From NCBI GenBank assembly GCA_964631125.1, contig CAZVYN010000035.1, positions 1 through 38,662 of the forward strand: a DNA stretch of 38,662 nt, written 5' to 3'. The notes beneath the pieces were generated by a model that was not told the origin of the DNA, ran no database searches, and saw nothing but the letters and a program-made list of their open reading frames with translations. How positions within the stretch are numbered: position 1 is the first letter of the stretch; each line of letters starts with the position of its first letter. This document shows positions 32,101 through 38,662 of the stretch, in pieces. The translations under genes were made by a program, and so were the position numbers. This DNA is from CAZVYN01 sp964631125 (GTDB lineage: Bacteria > Eisenbacteria > RBG-16-71-46 > CAIMUX01).

Positions 32101-32128
32101 AGTATACGCGCGTCAGCTTGCGACTCAA
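32101..32128 (-). promoter_or_regulatory. Sigma70-type promoter of rpsA
   Basis: -35 TTGAGT (32128-32123), 16-base spacer, -10 TATACT (32106-32101). The predicted start near 32094 gives a leader of about 75 bases. The -35 box overlaps the 3' end of plsC. Confidence 0.75.
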
Positions 32129-32778
32129 TCCGAGAGTTCGGGCGGCGTCGGCGGCGCCAGCGCGGCGATCGCGGCGAAAATCTGCTGCGACACATGGGAG
32201 TACTGCGCGCGGCGCGCGCTCCCACGCGGAAGACTCTCGAAGACGAGCGGCGGCCCGTAACGCACTTGAATCGGGATCCGCCGGAAGAGCGTGCGCCGAG
32301 GCTCCCAAGCCGATGCCACATGCACCGGCACCACCGGGACCCCGGATTCCAGCGCGAGGAGCGCGATTCCCTCTTTCGGCTCGCCCAACCCGGGCATCCG
32401 CATCCGCGTCCCTTCGGGGAAGACGAGCAGCGCCCCGCCGGAGCGTACGATCTGCATCGCCGTCGCCACCGCGCGGCGATCGAAGGCCTCGCGGTCGACC
32501 GGGAAACCTCCGCTGTCGCGAATGATCGCGCCGAGGATCGGAATCTCGAAGAGCTGTCGCTTGGCGAAGTAGCGCAGCTCGCGCGACAGACCGGCGCCGA
32601 CGATCGGCGGATCGAGGTACGACTTGTGATTCGCGGCGAGCAGCACCCCCCCGGTCGCCGGCAAGTTTTCGACCCCGGAGTAACGGAGGCCGAAGACGCA
32701 CCGAACGAAATTGCGGATCAGCCATTGTTCGACCCGGTAGCGAAGTCTGCGCCGCGGCGTTGTCGCAACGTCGCTCAT
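32125..32778 (-). CDS. plsC: 1-acyl-sn-glycerol-3-phosphate acyltransferase (PlsC family)
   Basis: Makes phosphatidic acid from lysophosphatidic acid at the inner membrane. The 217-residue protein has the acyltransferase motifs NHKSYLD (His51, Asp56), GGFPVDREAFDRRA and VFPEGTR (119-125), then GVPVVPVHV. A hydrophobic segment near 17-33 could tether it. ATG at 32778 overlaps the cmk stop as ATGA. The cmk-plsC-rpsA order is common. Confidence 0.92.
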   Translation of the reverse strand: MSDVATTPRRRLRYRVEQWLIRNFVRCVFGLRYSGVENLPATGGVLLAANHKSYLDPPIVGAGLSRELRYFAKRQLFEIPILGAIIRDSGGFPVDREAFDRRAVATAMQIVRSGGALLVFPEGTRMRMPGLGEPKEGIALLALESGVPVVPVHVASAWEPRRTLFRRIPIQVRYGPPLVFESLPRGSARRAQYSHVSQQIFAAIAALAPPTPPELSD

Positions 32779-33518
32779 CGATCGACCTCCTCAGAGTGAT
32801 CACTCCCGCCCGTTCGCGCGCGCCACGCCGCCACGATCACGTCGACCTGTTCCTCGATGGTCGTATCGCTCGTGTCGACCACGATCGCATCCTCCGCTCG
32901 GACGAGCGGCGACTCCGCGCGAGTCGAGTCACGGGCGTCACGCTCCGCGATCTCCGAAGCGACGCGCTCCGCTTCCTGCTCGATTCCGCGCGCCTGCAGA
33001 TCGAGCTGTCGTCGCGCGGCGCGCACGTCGAGCGACGCGGTGAGGAAGACCTTGAGCGACGCCTCGGGGAAGACGACGGTGCCGATGTCCCGGCCCTCCA
33101 CGACGAGCGGCCCGAGTGCTCGCGCCGCCCGCAGGAGCGAGCGAACCCGCGCGCGCACCGTCGGCCGCGTGGCGATTCGCGACGAGAAAGCGGAGACCGC
33201 CGGCGTGCGGATCTCGTCCGCCACTTCGCGCCCGTCCAGATAGACGCGAAACGCCTCGGCCGATGGTTCGACGCTCAGATCGAGCCGCGCCACCGCGGCG
33301 TCGAGCGCCGTGTCGTCATCCTCGTGGATGCCGGCCTGACGCAGTGCGAGCGCCACCGAGCGATAGATCGCGCCCGAATCGACGTAGGAGAATCCGAGTC
33401 GACGCGCCACCGACGCCGCGCTGGTCGTCTTGCCGGTCCCCGCCCCGCCGTCGATGGCGATGACCGGGTGCAGCCGATCGCGCTTCTCTCGCCCTCCGCT
33501 TGGTCGGCTCGAGCCCAT
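32775..33518 (-). CDS. cmk: Cytidylate kinase
   Basis: Phosphorylates CMP and dCMP. The 247-residue protein has the P-loop DGGAGTGKTT (23-32), ARRLGFSYVDSGAIYRSVAL, the CMP-binding insert region, VVEGRDIGTVVFPEA and LKVFLTASLDVRAARRQ, then RDARDSTRAESPLVRAEDAIVVDTS. All family parts are present. The start at 33518 lies 3 bases after the aroA stop, behind GGATGAGGG. Coupled to plsC. Confidence 0.95.
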   Translation of the reverse strand: MGSSRPSGGREKRDRLHPVIAIDGGAGTGKTTSAASVARRLGFSYVDSGAIYRSVALALRQAGIHEDDDTALDAAVARLDLSVEPSAEAFRVYLDGREVADEIRTPAVSAFSSRIATRPTVRARVRSLLRAARALGPLVVEGRDIGTVVFPEASLKVFLTASLDVRAARRQLDLQARGIEQEAERVASEIAERDARDSTRAESPLVRAEDAIVVDTSDTTIEEQVDVIVAAWRARTGGSDHSEEVDR

Positions 33519-33521
33519 CCC

Positions 33522-34790
33522 TCATCCGCCCGAGGTGGTGAGCGCGCCCAGCCGCTCCACGAAGTCGGGATCGCTCGTCGCGATCATCGCCTGCGAATCG
33601 ATCGCGACGACACCGTCGGCCGCCAGTCGGGCCACGAGCGCGGTCATCGCGAGACGGTGGTCCCCCGCGGTTTCGACCGCGCCGCCTCGGAGCCGCGCGG
33701 GCCCTCGCACCGCGAAGGCGTCGGACTCTTCGACCACGGGGACGCCGAGCGCGCGGAGCAGCGCACAGCTGCCGCGCAATCGGTCCGACTCCTTGATCCG
33801 CAATTCGGCGAGGCCGCGAAACCAGGTCACACCGTCGGCCTGCGAAGCGGCCAACGCGAGGATCGGGACCTCGTCGATCAATCGCGGCATCTCTCCGGCG
33901 CCGACCTCCGTCGCGACCAACCGACTTCCGCGGATCCGGATCGTCCCGACCGGCTCCGGGCCGTCCGTCGACGACGGGCTCACGGAGATGTCCGCCCCCA
34001 TGCGTTGGAGCACCTGGAGCGCCCCCGTGCGCGTCGGATTCAACCCCACATCTTCGATCGTCAGGTCGCTCCCTTCGAGGATGGCGGCGGCGACGACGAA
34101 GAAGGCCGCGGCGGAGAAGTCGCCCGGGATGCGCCACTCGAACGGACGCAGACGCGAAGCCGCGCGCAGCGTCACCTCACGATCCCTCACCTCGACATGG
34201 GCGCCCAACCACTGGAGCAGGCGTTCGGTGTGATCGCGCGATCTCTCGGGTTCGCGGATCGTGATCTCCCCGCCGCGAAGTCCGAGCCCCGCCAGCAAGA
34301 GGGCCGACTTGACCTGCGCGCTCGCCACGGGCGAATCGTGGCGGATCGGTCGCAGCTCTCCGCCGCGAATCGCGAGAGGGGCGAGCTCCCCGGCTCGCGC
34401 CTCGATCCGCGCGCCCATCTCTCGCAGCGGCGCGGTCACTCTCCCCATCGGCCGTGCGCGCAACGACGCATCGCCGGTCACGATCGACAAGAATGGGAAG
34501 GACGCCGCCACGCCCGCCAGCAGGCGCATGCCGGTCCCGGAGTTGCCTAGATCCAAGACATCCTCGGGCTCGCGCCAACGCGTGGGCCCACCCTCGATGC
34601 GAACGGATCCTCCGGAGGCCGTGATCGGAAGGCCGAAGCGACCGATCGCGCGGAGCGTCGCCCGGCAATCCGCTCCGTCATTGCCGCCTTCGATCCGGCT
34701 CTCCCCCTCGGCCAACGCCGCCAGCAGATAGGCGCGGTGGGTGAGTGACTTGTCGGCCACGACCCGGGTGCTGCCGAGGAGGCGCTTCAT
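33522..34790 (-). CDS. aroA: 3-phosphoshikimate 1-carboxyvinyltransferase (EPSP synthase)
   Basis: Joins shikimate 3-phosphate and phosphoenolpyruvate, sixth step of the shikimate pathway. The 422-residue protein has DKSLTHRAYLLAALAEGES near the N-terminus, LGNSGTGMRLLAG (81-93), ARPMGRV, ASAQVKSALLLAGL, IPGDFSAAAFF, DEVPILALAASQADG and RIKESDRL, then GDHRLAMT. The N-terminus is shorter than usual, beginning only about ten residues before the phosphate-binding Lys14. ATG at 34790 overlaps the pheA stop (ATGA), so chorismate production and use are coupled. Confidence 0.95.
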   Translation of the reverse strand: MKRLLGSTRVVADKSLTHRAYLLAALAEGESRIEGGNDGADCRATLRAIGRFGLPITASGGSVRIEGGPTRWREPEDVLDLGNSGTGMRLLAGVAASFPFLSIVTGDASLRARPMGRVTAPLREMGARIEARAGELAPLAIRGGELRPIRHDSPVASAQVKSALLLAGLGLRGGEITIREPERSRDHTERLLQWLGAHVEVRDREVTLRAASRLRPFEWRIPGDFSAAAFFVVAAAILEGSDLTIEDVGLNPTRTGALQVLQRMGADISVSPSSTDGPEPVGTIRIRGSRLVATEVGAGEMPRLIDEVPILALAASQADGVTWFRGLAELRIKESDRLRGSCALLRALGVPVVEESDAFAVRGPARLRGGAVETAGDHRLAMTALVARLAADGVVAIDSQAMIATSDPDFVERLGALTTSGG

Positions 34791-35917
34791 GGCGCCCCGC
34801 CCGCGCGGACGGCGCCGGCGGACGGTGAGCGGGGACCTTCATCCGCGTAGGATCCGAGCACCCGCAGCATCTCGACTTCGCCCTCGAGCTCGGCCAACGT
34901 CTCGCGCAGGCGAGGATCCTCTCGATGCCCCTCCATCTCCAGTACGAAGAGGTGGTCCCACGGACCGAGCGCCGTCGCCTTCGGCTCCAGCCAACAGAGG
35001 TTCACCTCGTGGCGCGAGAGCGCGCCGGTCACACGGTGCAGCGCGCCCGCGCGATCGGGGATGAAGAGCAGCACCGTCGTCTTGTCTCTCCCGGTCGGCT
35101 CGCTCTGACGCCGTGACAAGAGGAAGAAGCGACGCCACTCCTCCCGCCCGTCGTCGACTTCGGTCGAGACCGGCCGCAGCGGAAAAATCGACTCGAGGAC
35201 GGGATGACCGAGCACCAGTCCGCGCGCCTCCGCGGCGGCGCGCACCGCATGTTCGGTCGAGGAAGTCGCGCGCACTTCGCGCTCCGAGGTCTGCGCCGCG
35301 AGCCAGCGCGACGCTCGCGCCAGGATCGCGGGCGTGGCGAAGATCGGACTCGCGCGGTCCGGCTCATCCTGCTCCGCGCTCGACCAGGCCAGGATGCGCG
35401 GCTGCAGATGCACTTCACCGGAGATGCCGACTTCCGTGTGCAGCAACAGATCGAGTCGATCGAGGCTCGCTTCGAACGATCGGCCCTCCAACGTCACGAG
35501 CCCGAAATCGACCCGCCGCTCATCGACGCGGCGGAGCAAGTCCTCGGCTCGGGACACGACCTCGATCTCGATCGCCGAGCCGAAGCGACGGTAGGCCGCT
35601 TCGTGGGCCAGACCCCCGAGCTCGCCGTGGACGAGGACCGAGTGGCCCGATTCCACGGAGCGACTCGCCGAGATGATCTCGCGGAAGATCGCTTGGAGCC
35701 GCTCCGGGGGAAAGCGGTCCCCCGCCGCCGCCATGGCCTGCGCGAGCACCCGCCGCTCGCGGTTCGGGTCGTAGACCGACTGCCCCTCGGTTCGCTTGGC
35801 CGTCCCGATCTCGCCGGCCAGATGGAACCGCTCCGCCAACAGATCGACCAACGAGCGATCGATCCGATCGATGCGGCGGCGGAGATTTCCTAGTTCGTCC
35901 AAGCCTGATTCGTCCAA
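34787..35917 (-). CDS. pheA: Chorismate mutase fused to a degenerate prephenate dehydratase-like domain and ACT domain
   Basis: About 376 residues in the P-protein layout. Residues 6-90 are an AroQ chorismate mutase (LRRRIDRIDRSLVDLLAER, AKR, YDPNRERRVL) with expected Arg/Lys/Glu residues. Residues 92-270 align in length and order with prephenate dehydratase, but motifs are changed: GPEGTFS is HGELGGLA (97-104), the PxENS motif is TLEGRS (142-147), and the catalytic TRF is replaced by RRF (262-264). Residues 277-357 form an ACT domain with GALH, but the Phe-binding ESRP motif reads LEPKA. Chorismate mutase activity is likely, dehydratase activity doubtful. The start is TTG at 35917 or 35902; no ATG/GTG fits after the rluB stop. 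Confidence 0.85.
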   Translation of the reverse strand: MDESGLDELGNLRRRIDRIDRSLVDLLAERFHLAGEIGTAKRTEGQSVYDPNRERRVLAQAMAAAGDRFPPERLQAIFREIISASRSVESGHSVLVHGELGGLAHEAAYRRFGSAIEIEVVSRAEDLLRRVDERRVDFGLVTLEGRSFEASLDRLDLLLHTEVGISGEVHLQPRILAWSSAEQDEPDRASPIFATPAILARASRWLAAQTSEREVRATSSTEHAVRAAAEARGLVLGHPVLESIFPLRPVSTEVDDGREEWRRFFLLSRRQSEPTGRDKTTVLLFIPDRAGALHRVTGALSRHEVNLCWLEPKATALGPWDHLFVLEMEGHREDPRLRETLAELEGEVEMLRVLGSYADEGPRSPSAGAVRAGGAP

Positions 35918-35924
35918 GGCGGTC

Positions 35925-36731
35925 TCAGAGCGGGAGCTTCGTCTTGGCGGAGAGCCAAGCGCGCTCCTCTTCGGCGAGTGGACGGATCGCGCCGACCGGC
36001 AGATCCCCCAGCAGGATCCCGGCATAGTCGACGCGACGAAGGGCGAGCACGCGCAAGCCGACGGCGCGGAAGATGCGCCGCACTTCGCGGTTCTTTCCTT
36101 CACGCAGGGTGATACGAACACGGGCGCTCTGCCGCTTGCGGTCTCCGACTTTCACCTGAGCCGGGCCGGACTCTTCCCCATCGCCGATCGGCAGTCCCTC
36201 TCGGATCCGCTGGAGCGCGGCGAGGGATGGCATCGGCGAGACCCAGGCGAGATAGGTGCGCGGCTGCCGGAAGCGCGGATGGAGCAATCGATGCGCGAGT
36301 TCACCGTCATTGGTGAAGAGCAACAACCCTTCGGTCGCTCGATCGAGCCTCCCGACCGGCGCCATCTTCCCGCGCAACCGTCCGAGGAGCTCCTCCACCG
36401 TCGCGCGCCCGCGCTCGTCCGCGCGCGTCGTGACGTAGCCGGACGGCTTGTTCATCACGTAATAGAGTTTCTTCTTCGGCGGACGAACGCGTTCACCGTC
36501 GCAACGAACGATGTCCTTTGTCGGATCGACGCGATGCCCCGGGTAATCCACCACCTCGGACCCGACCTCGATCCTGCCGTCATGGATCAAGTCGCTGCAG
36601 GAACGTCGAGAGCCGAGCCCGGCGGAAGCCAGGAACTGATCCAACCGCAGTCCGGGTTCGCGCGCCGGCTTCGACTTCGGCCTCAGACCGGAGGAGTCGC
36701 GCTTCCGTTCTCCTCGTTGCCCAGCAGCCAC
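35925..36731 (-). CDS. rluB: Ribosomal large subunit pseudouridine synthase, RluB family
   Basis: RsuA/RluB-type enzyme making pseudouridine in 23S rRNA. The 268-residue protein has a basic N-terminus, an S4 RNA-binding domain (LRLDQFLASAGLGSRRSCSDLIHDGRIEV), then YYVMNKPSGYVTT, the catalytic GRLDRATEGLLLFTNDG, RTYLAWVS and GKNREVRRIFRAVGLRVLALRRVDYA. The start is GTG at 36731 behind GGGGAGG, overlapping the end of scpB by 49 bases; the frame continues to 36872 without family residues. The scpA-scpB-rluB order is widespread. Confidence 0.93.
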   Translation of the reverse strand: MAAGQRGERKRDSSGLRPKSKPAREPGLRLDQFLASAGLGSRRSCSDLIHDGRIEVGSEVVDYPGHRVDPTKDIVRCDGERVRPPKKKLYYVMNKPSGYVTTRADERGRATVEELLGRLRGKMAPVGRLDRATEGLLLFTNDGELAHRLLHPRFRQPRTYLAWVSPMPSLAALQRIREGLPIGDGEESGPAQVKVGDRKRQSARVRITLREGKNREVRRIFRAVGLRVLALRRVDYAGILLGDLPVGAIRPLAEEERAWLSAKTKLPL

Positions 36732-37513
36732 CGATCCTCCCCAGCCGTTCTCTCGGACTCTGTTTGATTCGATATCGGCTGATTCGATGCCGGCGCTTCG
36801 ACCGGCTCCGCCGCCTCTTCCTCGAGGAAGCCGTGCTCGGCCAATGCTTCGCGAACCTCCGGATCCTCCCACACATCGTCGCCTTGGAGGGAACGGAACT
36901 CCTCCAGGCTCGGTAGGTCGGCCAGTGACGCGAGACCGAAGTAGGCGAGGAACTCTTCCGTCGTTCCGTAGAGCAGCGGCTTGCCCAGCTGAGCGCTACG
37001 TCCCACGACGGTGATCAGATTGCGCTCCAGCAACGTATGGAGAACCTGCCCGCAATCTACGCCGCGCAGCTCTTCCAACTCGCCGCGCGTGATCGGCTGC
37101 CGATACGTGATCGCGGAGAGGCTTTCCAGCGCCGCACGTGAGAGTCGGGCTCTGCGCTTCCCGACGAGGAAGCGCTCGACATAGACGTGGAACGCCGGAT
37201 CCGTCTGGATCTGTCGTCCGCCGCCGATGTCCCGCAGTTCGAGACCCAGGTCACGGAGCGAAGTCGCGACTTGCTCCAGCGCGTCACGCACCTCCTGCGC
37301 CGACCGCCCTGGCGCGGCCAACTGGATCTGCTCGATCGTGACCGGGCGATCGACGGCGAAGAGGATCGCGGCGCACACGCTCTCGAGCGATGGCGAGTCC
37401 GCAATCGTGATCGGGGCGACCATGCGCAGCGGCGCGACAGGTGCGAGGTCGAGGGATCCGTCAGCGACGGCGAACTCGGGCGCGGACGCGGCTCCGTCGA
37501 AAGCATCGTTCAT
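36683..37513 (-). CDS. scpB: Segregation and condensation protein B
   Basis: Kleisin-partner protein of the SMC-ScpAB condensin. In the 276-residue protein the two winged-helix domains lie between about 40 and 205: LESVCAAILFAVDRPVTIEQI, GRQIQTDPAFHVYVERFL, RLSRAALESLSAITYRQPITRGELEELRGVDCGQVLHTLLERNLI and GKPLLYGTTEEFLAYFGL are diagnostic. The C-terminal ~45 residues are acidic and variable. ATG at 37513 overlaps the scpA stop (ATGA). Confidence 0.94.
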   Translation of the reverse strand: MNDAFDGAASAPEFAVADGSLDLAPVAPLRMVAPITIADSPSLESVCAAILFAVDRPVTIEQIQLAAPGRSAQEVRDALEQVATSLRDLGLELRDIGGGRQIQTDPAFHVYVERFLVGKRRARLSRAALESLSAITYRQPITRGELEELRGVDCGQVLHTLLERNLITVVGRSAQLGKPLLYGTTEEFLAYFGLASLADLPSLEEFRSLQGDDVWEDPEVREALAEHGFLEEEAAEPVEAPASNQPISNQTESERTAGEDRWLLGNEENGSATPPV

Positions 37514-38391
37514 GACTGGCCTCCTTGCTCCAACCCAGGTCCGCCATCCGTTGGCAAACCGCCGACTTCTGCTTCGCGCGCCGTGAGCCAGATCTCCGCC
37601 AACGCGCGTTCCTGCCAGGAGCGCACGCGCTGCAATCGGCTCAGTTCCAGGACCGCGAGTAACGTCACCACAGTTTCCGTACTGGAATCGACGCGACGAA
37701 GCAGACGCGAGAACCGCATCCCGCGCTCCTCACGACCGGGGATTTCCTCGAGCTCTTGTTCTTCACCGACGCACGCCCGAACCCAGTCCATCTGATCTTC
37801 CAGCCGGAACGCCTCCAGCTGCACCTGATGCCCCGGCGTCGCCTCTTTGCGGTGGAGCACATGCTCGAAGCTCCGCACGAGATCGAGCAGCTTCGGCTCC
37901 TTCAGAGGCAACCTGAAGTCGGGATCGAGCTGAACCGTGGCGCCGCGTGCGTGCCGTTGCCCTTCGGTGACTTCGCGGCGACGGAGCGACTGCGCTGCCT
38001 CGCGCACCGTGCGGTACTCGACCAAGCGCGAGACAAGTTGCTCCCGGGTCAGCGGGGGGTCGTCCTCATCCGCCAACGGTACGAACGACGGGCGCGGCAA
38101 CAGGAGCTGGCTCTTCATCCGCATGAGCGTCGCGGCCATGACGAGGAACTCGCCGGCGACCTCGATCTCCATCGCACGCCACGACGCGATGTAGTGCAGG
38201 TACTCGTGCGTGATCCGTGAGATCTCGATCTCCCAGATCTCGATCTGGTCCTTGCGGATCAGATGGAGCAAGAGATCGAGAGGCCCCTCGAACGATGCCA
38301 GCTGGACCGGATGTCCACGGTAGGCGGAAAGGCCCTCGCGGGCGAGAGTCGGTCCGCCCGTCGGAAGCGCGGCAATCGGGATCGCGTTCAC
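37510..38391 (-). CDS. scpA: Segregation and condensation protein A
   Basis: Kleisin subunit of the SMC-ScpAB complex. The 293-residue protein has the N-terminal SMC-binding part LASFEGPLDLLLHLIRKDQIEIWEIEISRITHEYL (given as the family start, residues about 28-62), then AGEFLVMAATLMRMKSQLLLPRP and a C-terminal winged helix ending with ETVVTLLAVLELSRLQRVRSWQERALAEIWL. The start is GTG at 38391 behind AAGGAG; the frame runs up to 38640 through the promoter and terminator and was rejected. First gene of the scpA-to-plsC operon. Confidence 0.93.
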   Translation of the reverse strand: MNAIPIAALPTGGPTLAREGLSAYRGHPVQLASFEGPLDLLLHLIRKDQIEIWEIEISRITHEYLHYIASWRAMEIEVAGEFLVMAATLMRMKSQLLLPRPSFVPLADEDDPPLTREQLVSRLVEYRTVREAAQSLRRREVTEGQRHARGATVQLDPDFRLPLKEPKLLDLVRSFEHVLHRKEATPGHQVQLEAFRLEDQMDWVRACVGEEQELEEIPGREERGMRFSRLLRRVDSSTETVVTLLAVLELSRLQRVRSWQERALAEIWLTAREAEVGGLPTDGGPGLEQGGQS

Positions 38392-38435
38392 TTCCTGTCC
38401 GTCTCCTTGGCGATTGTCCTCGGCGCGTAGCTGGC

Positions 38436-38465
38436 AACGTAGTCTCGACGAAGAACCTACGTCAA
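38436..38465 (-). promoter_or_regulatory. Sigma70-type promoter of the scpA operon
   Basis: -35 TTGACG (38465-38460), 18-base spacer, -10 TACGTT (38441-38436). Transcription would start near 38429, about 38 bases before the GTG of scpA. It lies after the terminator hairpin at 38522-38554. Confidence 0.6.
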
Positions 38466-38521
38466 GACTCCGACCTTTGGCCGCTGGATCCCGCGCACGA
38501 GCCTCGTCGCGACGGAACGAC

Positions 38522-38554
38522 AACGGCCGGCGGATCCGAGATCCGCCGGCCGTT
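38522..38554 (-). terminator. Strong hairpin terminator upstream of scpA
   Basis: AACGGCCGGCGGATC and GATCCGCCGGCCGTT form a perfect 15-bp stem around a three-base loop. On the minus strand the 3' flank is GTCGTTCC, with only a few T residues. It probably ends the transcript of the gene cut by the right edge and separates it from the scpA operon. Confidence 0.75.
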
Positions 38555-38605
38555 CGGCTCTCCGAAGCCGTCGAAGTCAGGCTGTCGTCCGCACGACTTC
38601 CGAGA

Positions 38606-38662
38606 TTACGGGCAGGTGTTGGCGCCCGAGAAGCCCGCACCGAAGATGACGAGGTCGCCCAC
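38606..38662 (-). CDS. C-terminal end of an unidentified gene (partial)
   Basis: The minus-strand frame reads VGDLVIFGAGFSGANTCP and then TAA (38608-38606). Only 18 residues are visible, so no family can be named. A strong terminator 50 bases downstream and the absence of another gene in between support that a real gene ends here. The position of a stop just before a terminator is the main evidence. Confidence 0.45.
   Translation of the reverse strand: MGDLVIFGAGFSGANTCP

Noticed and set aside
32760..34550. Plus-strand open frame of 596 codons
   Set aside because: Opposite cmk and aroA, which have complete family motifs.
1..38662. Mobile elements, prophage, toxin-antitoxin, defence or secondary-metabolite cluster
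   Set aside because: Both strands were read for such genes; every substantial coding stretch is explained by housekeeping or envelope genes and no integrase, transposase or terminal repeats were seen.

Overview
The window is GC-rich, densely coded bacterial chromosome. All but one of the recognisable genes lie on the minus strand, so the region is read here from right to left. The gene set is housekeeping. Two lipoproteins with lipoboxes, an Omp85-type barrel and an M23 peptidase mark a diderm. Bacillithiol genes (bshA, bshC) together with a high-GC diderm gene set would suit a lineage around the FCB group (for example Gemmatimonadota or Eisenbacteria-like bacteria), but this placement is inference and no species can be named. 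No transposase, phage gene, integrase or CRISPR array was seen.

Right to left: (1) 38.4-30.1 kb: after a strong terminator and a promoter comes scpA-scpB-rluB-pheA-aroA-cmk-plsC, then rpsA with its own promoter. This joins chromosome condensation, rRNA modification, aromatic amino acid synthesis, CMP kinase, phospholipid acylation and ribosomal protein S1. (2) 30.0-24.1 kb: a SPOR lipoprotein, mutS, and a small lipoprotein apparently translationally coupled to a single-POTRA Omp85-like barrel. (3) 24.1-19.9 kb: a GT2 glycosyltransferase, a methyltransferase, bshC and bshA, a likely bacillithiol cluster. (4) 19.1-19.9 kb: pgeF, the only plus-strand gene, apparently leaderless. (5) 19.1-9.7 kb: a PAP2 phosphatase overlapping a membrane histidine kinase, an M23 peptidase, a long-chain polyprenyl synthase, rsfS, a PfkB kinase, an unknown protein, purM and a DAHP synthase. 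(6) 9.7-7.7 kb: tRNA-Val and infC-rpmI-rplT with a terminator-containing leader. (7) 7.6-1 bp: a zapB-like gene, zapA, a candidate 6S RNA, ymdB, folD, xseA, xseB, ispA, nadK and recN (cut by the window edge).

Many adjacent genes overlap by four bases (ATGA or GTGA), pointing to translational coupling. The most unusual points are: a PheA-like protein with an intact chorismate mutase domain but none of the usual prephenate dehydratase motifs; a methyltransferase coupled to bshC-bshA that could make N-methyl-bacillithiol; infC apparently starting at AUC behind a possible attenuator; an Omp85 gene with no ordinary start codon whose best start is a CTG in a CTGA overlap; a 133-bp overlap of PAP2 and kinase genes; and repeated short tandem duplications (9-17 bp units) at gene ends and starts.
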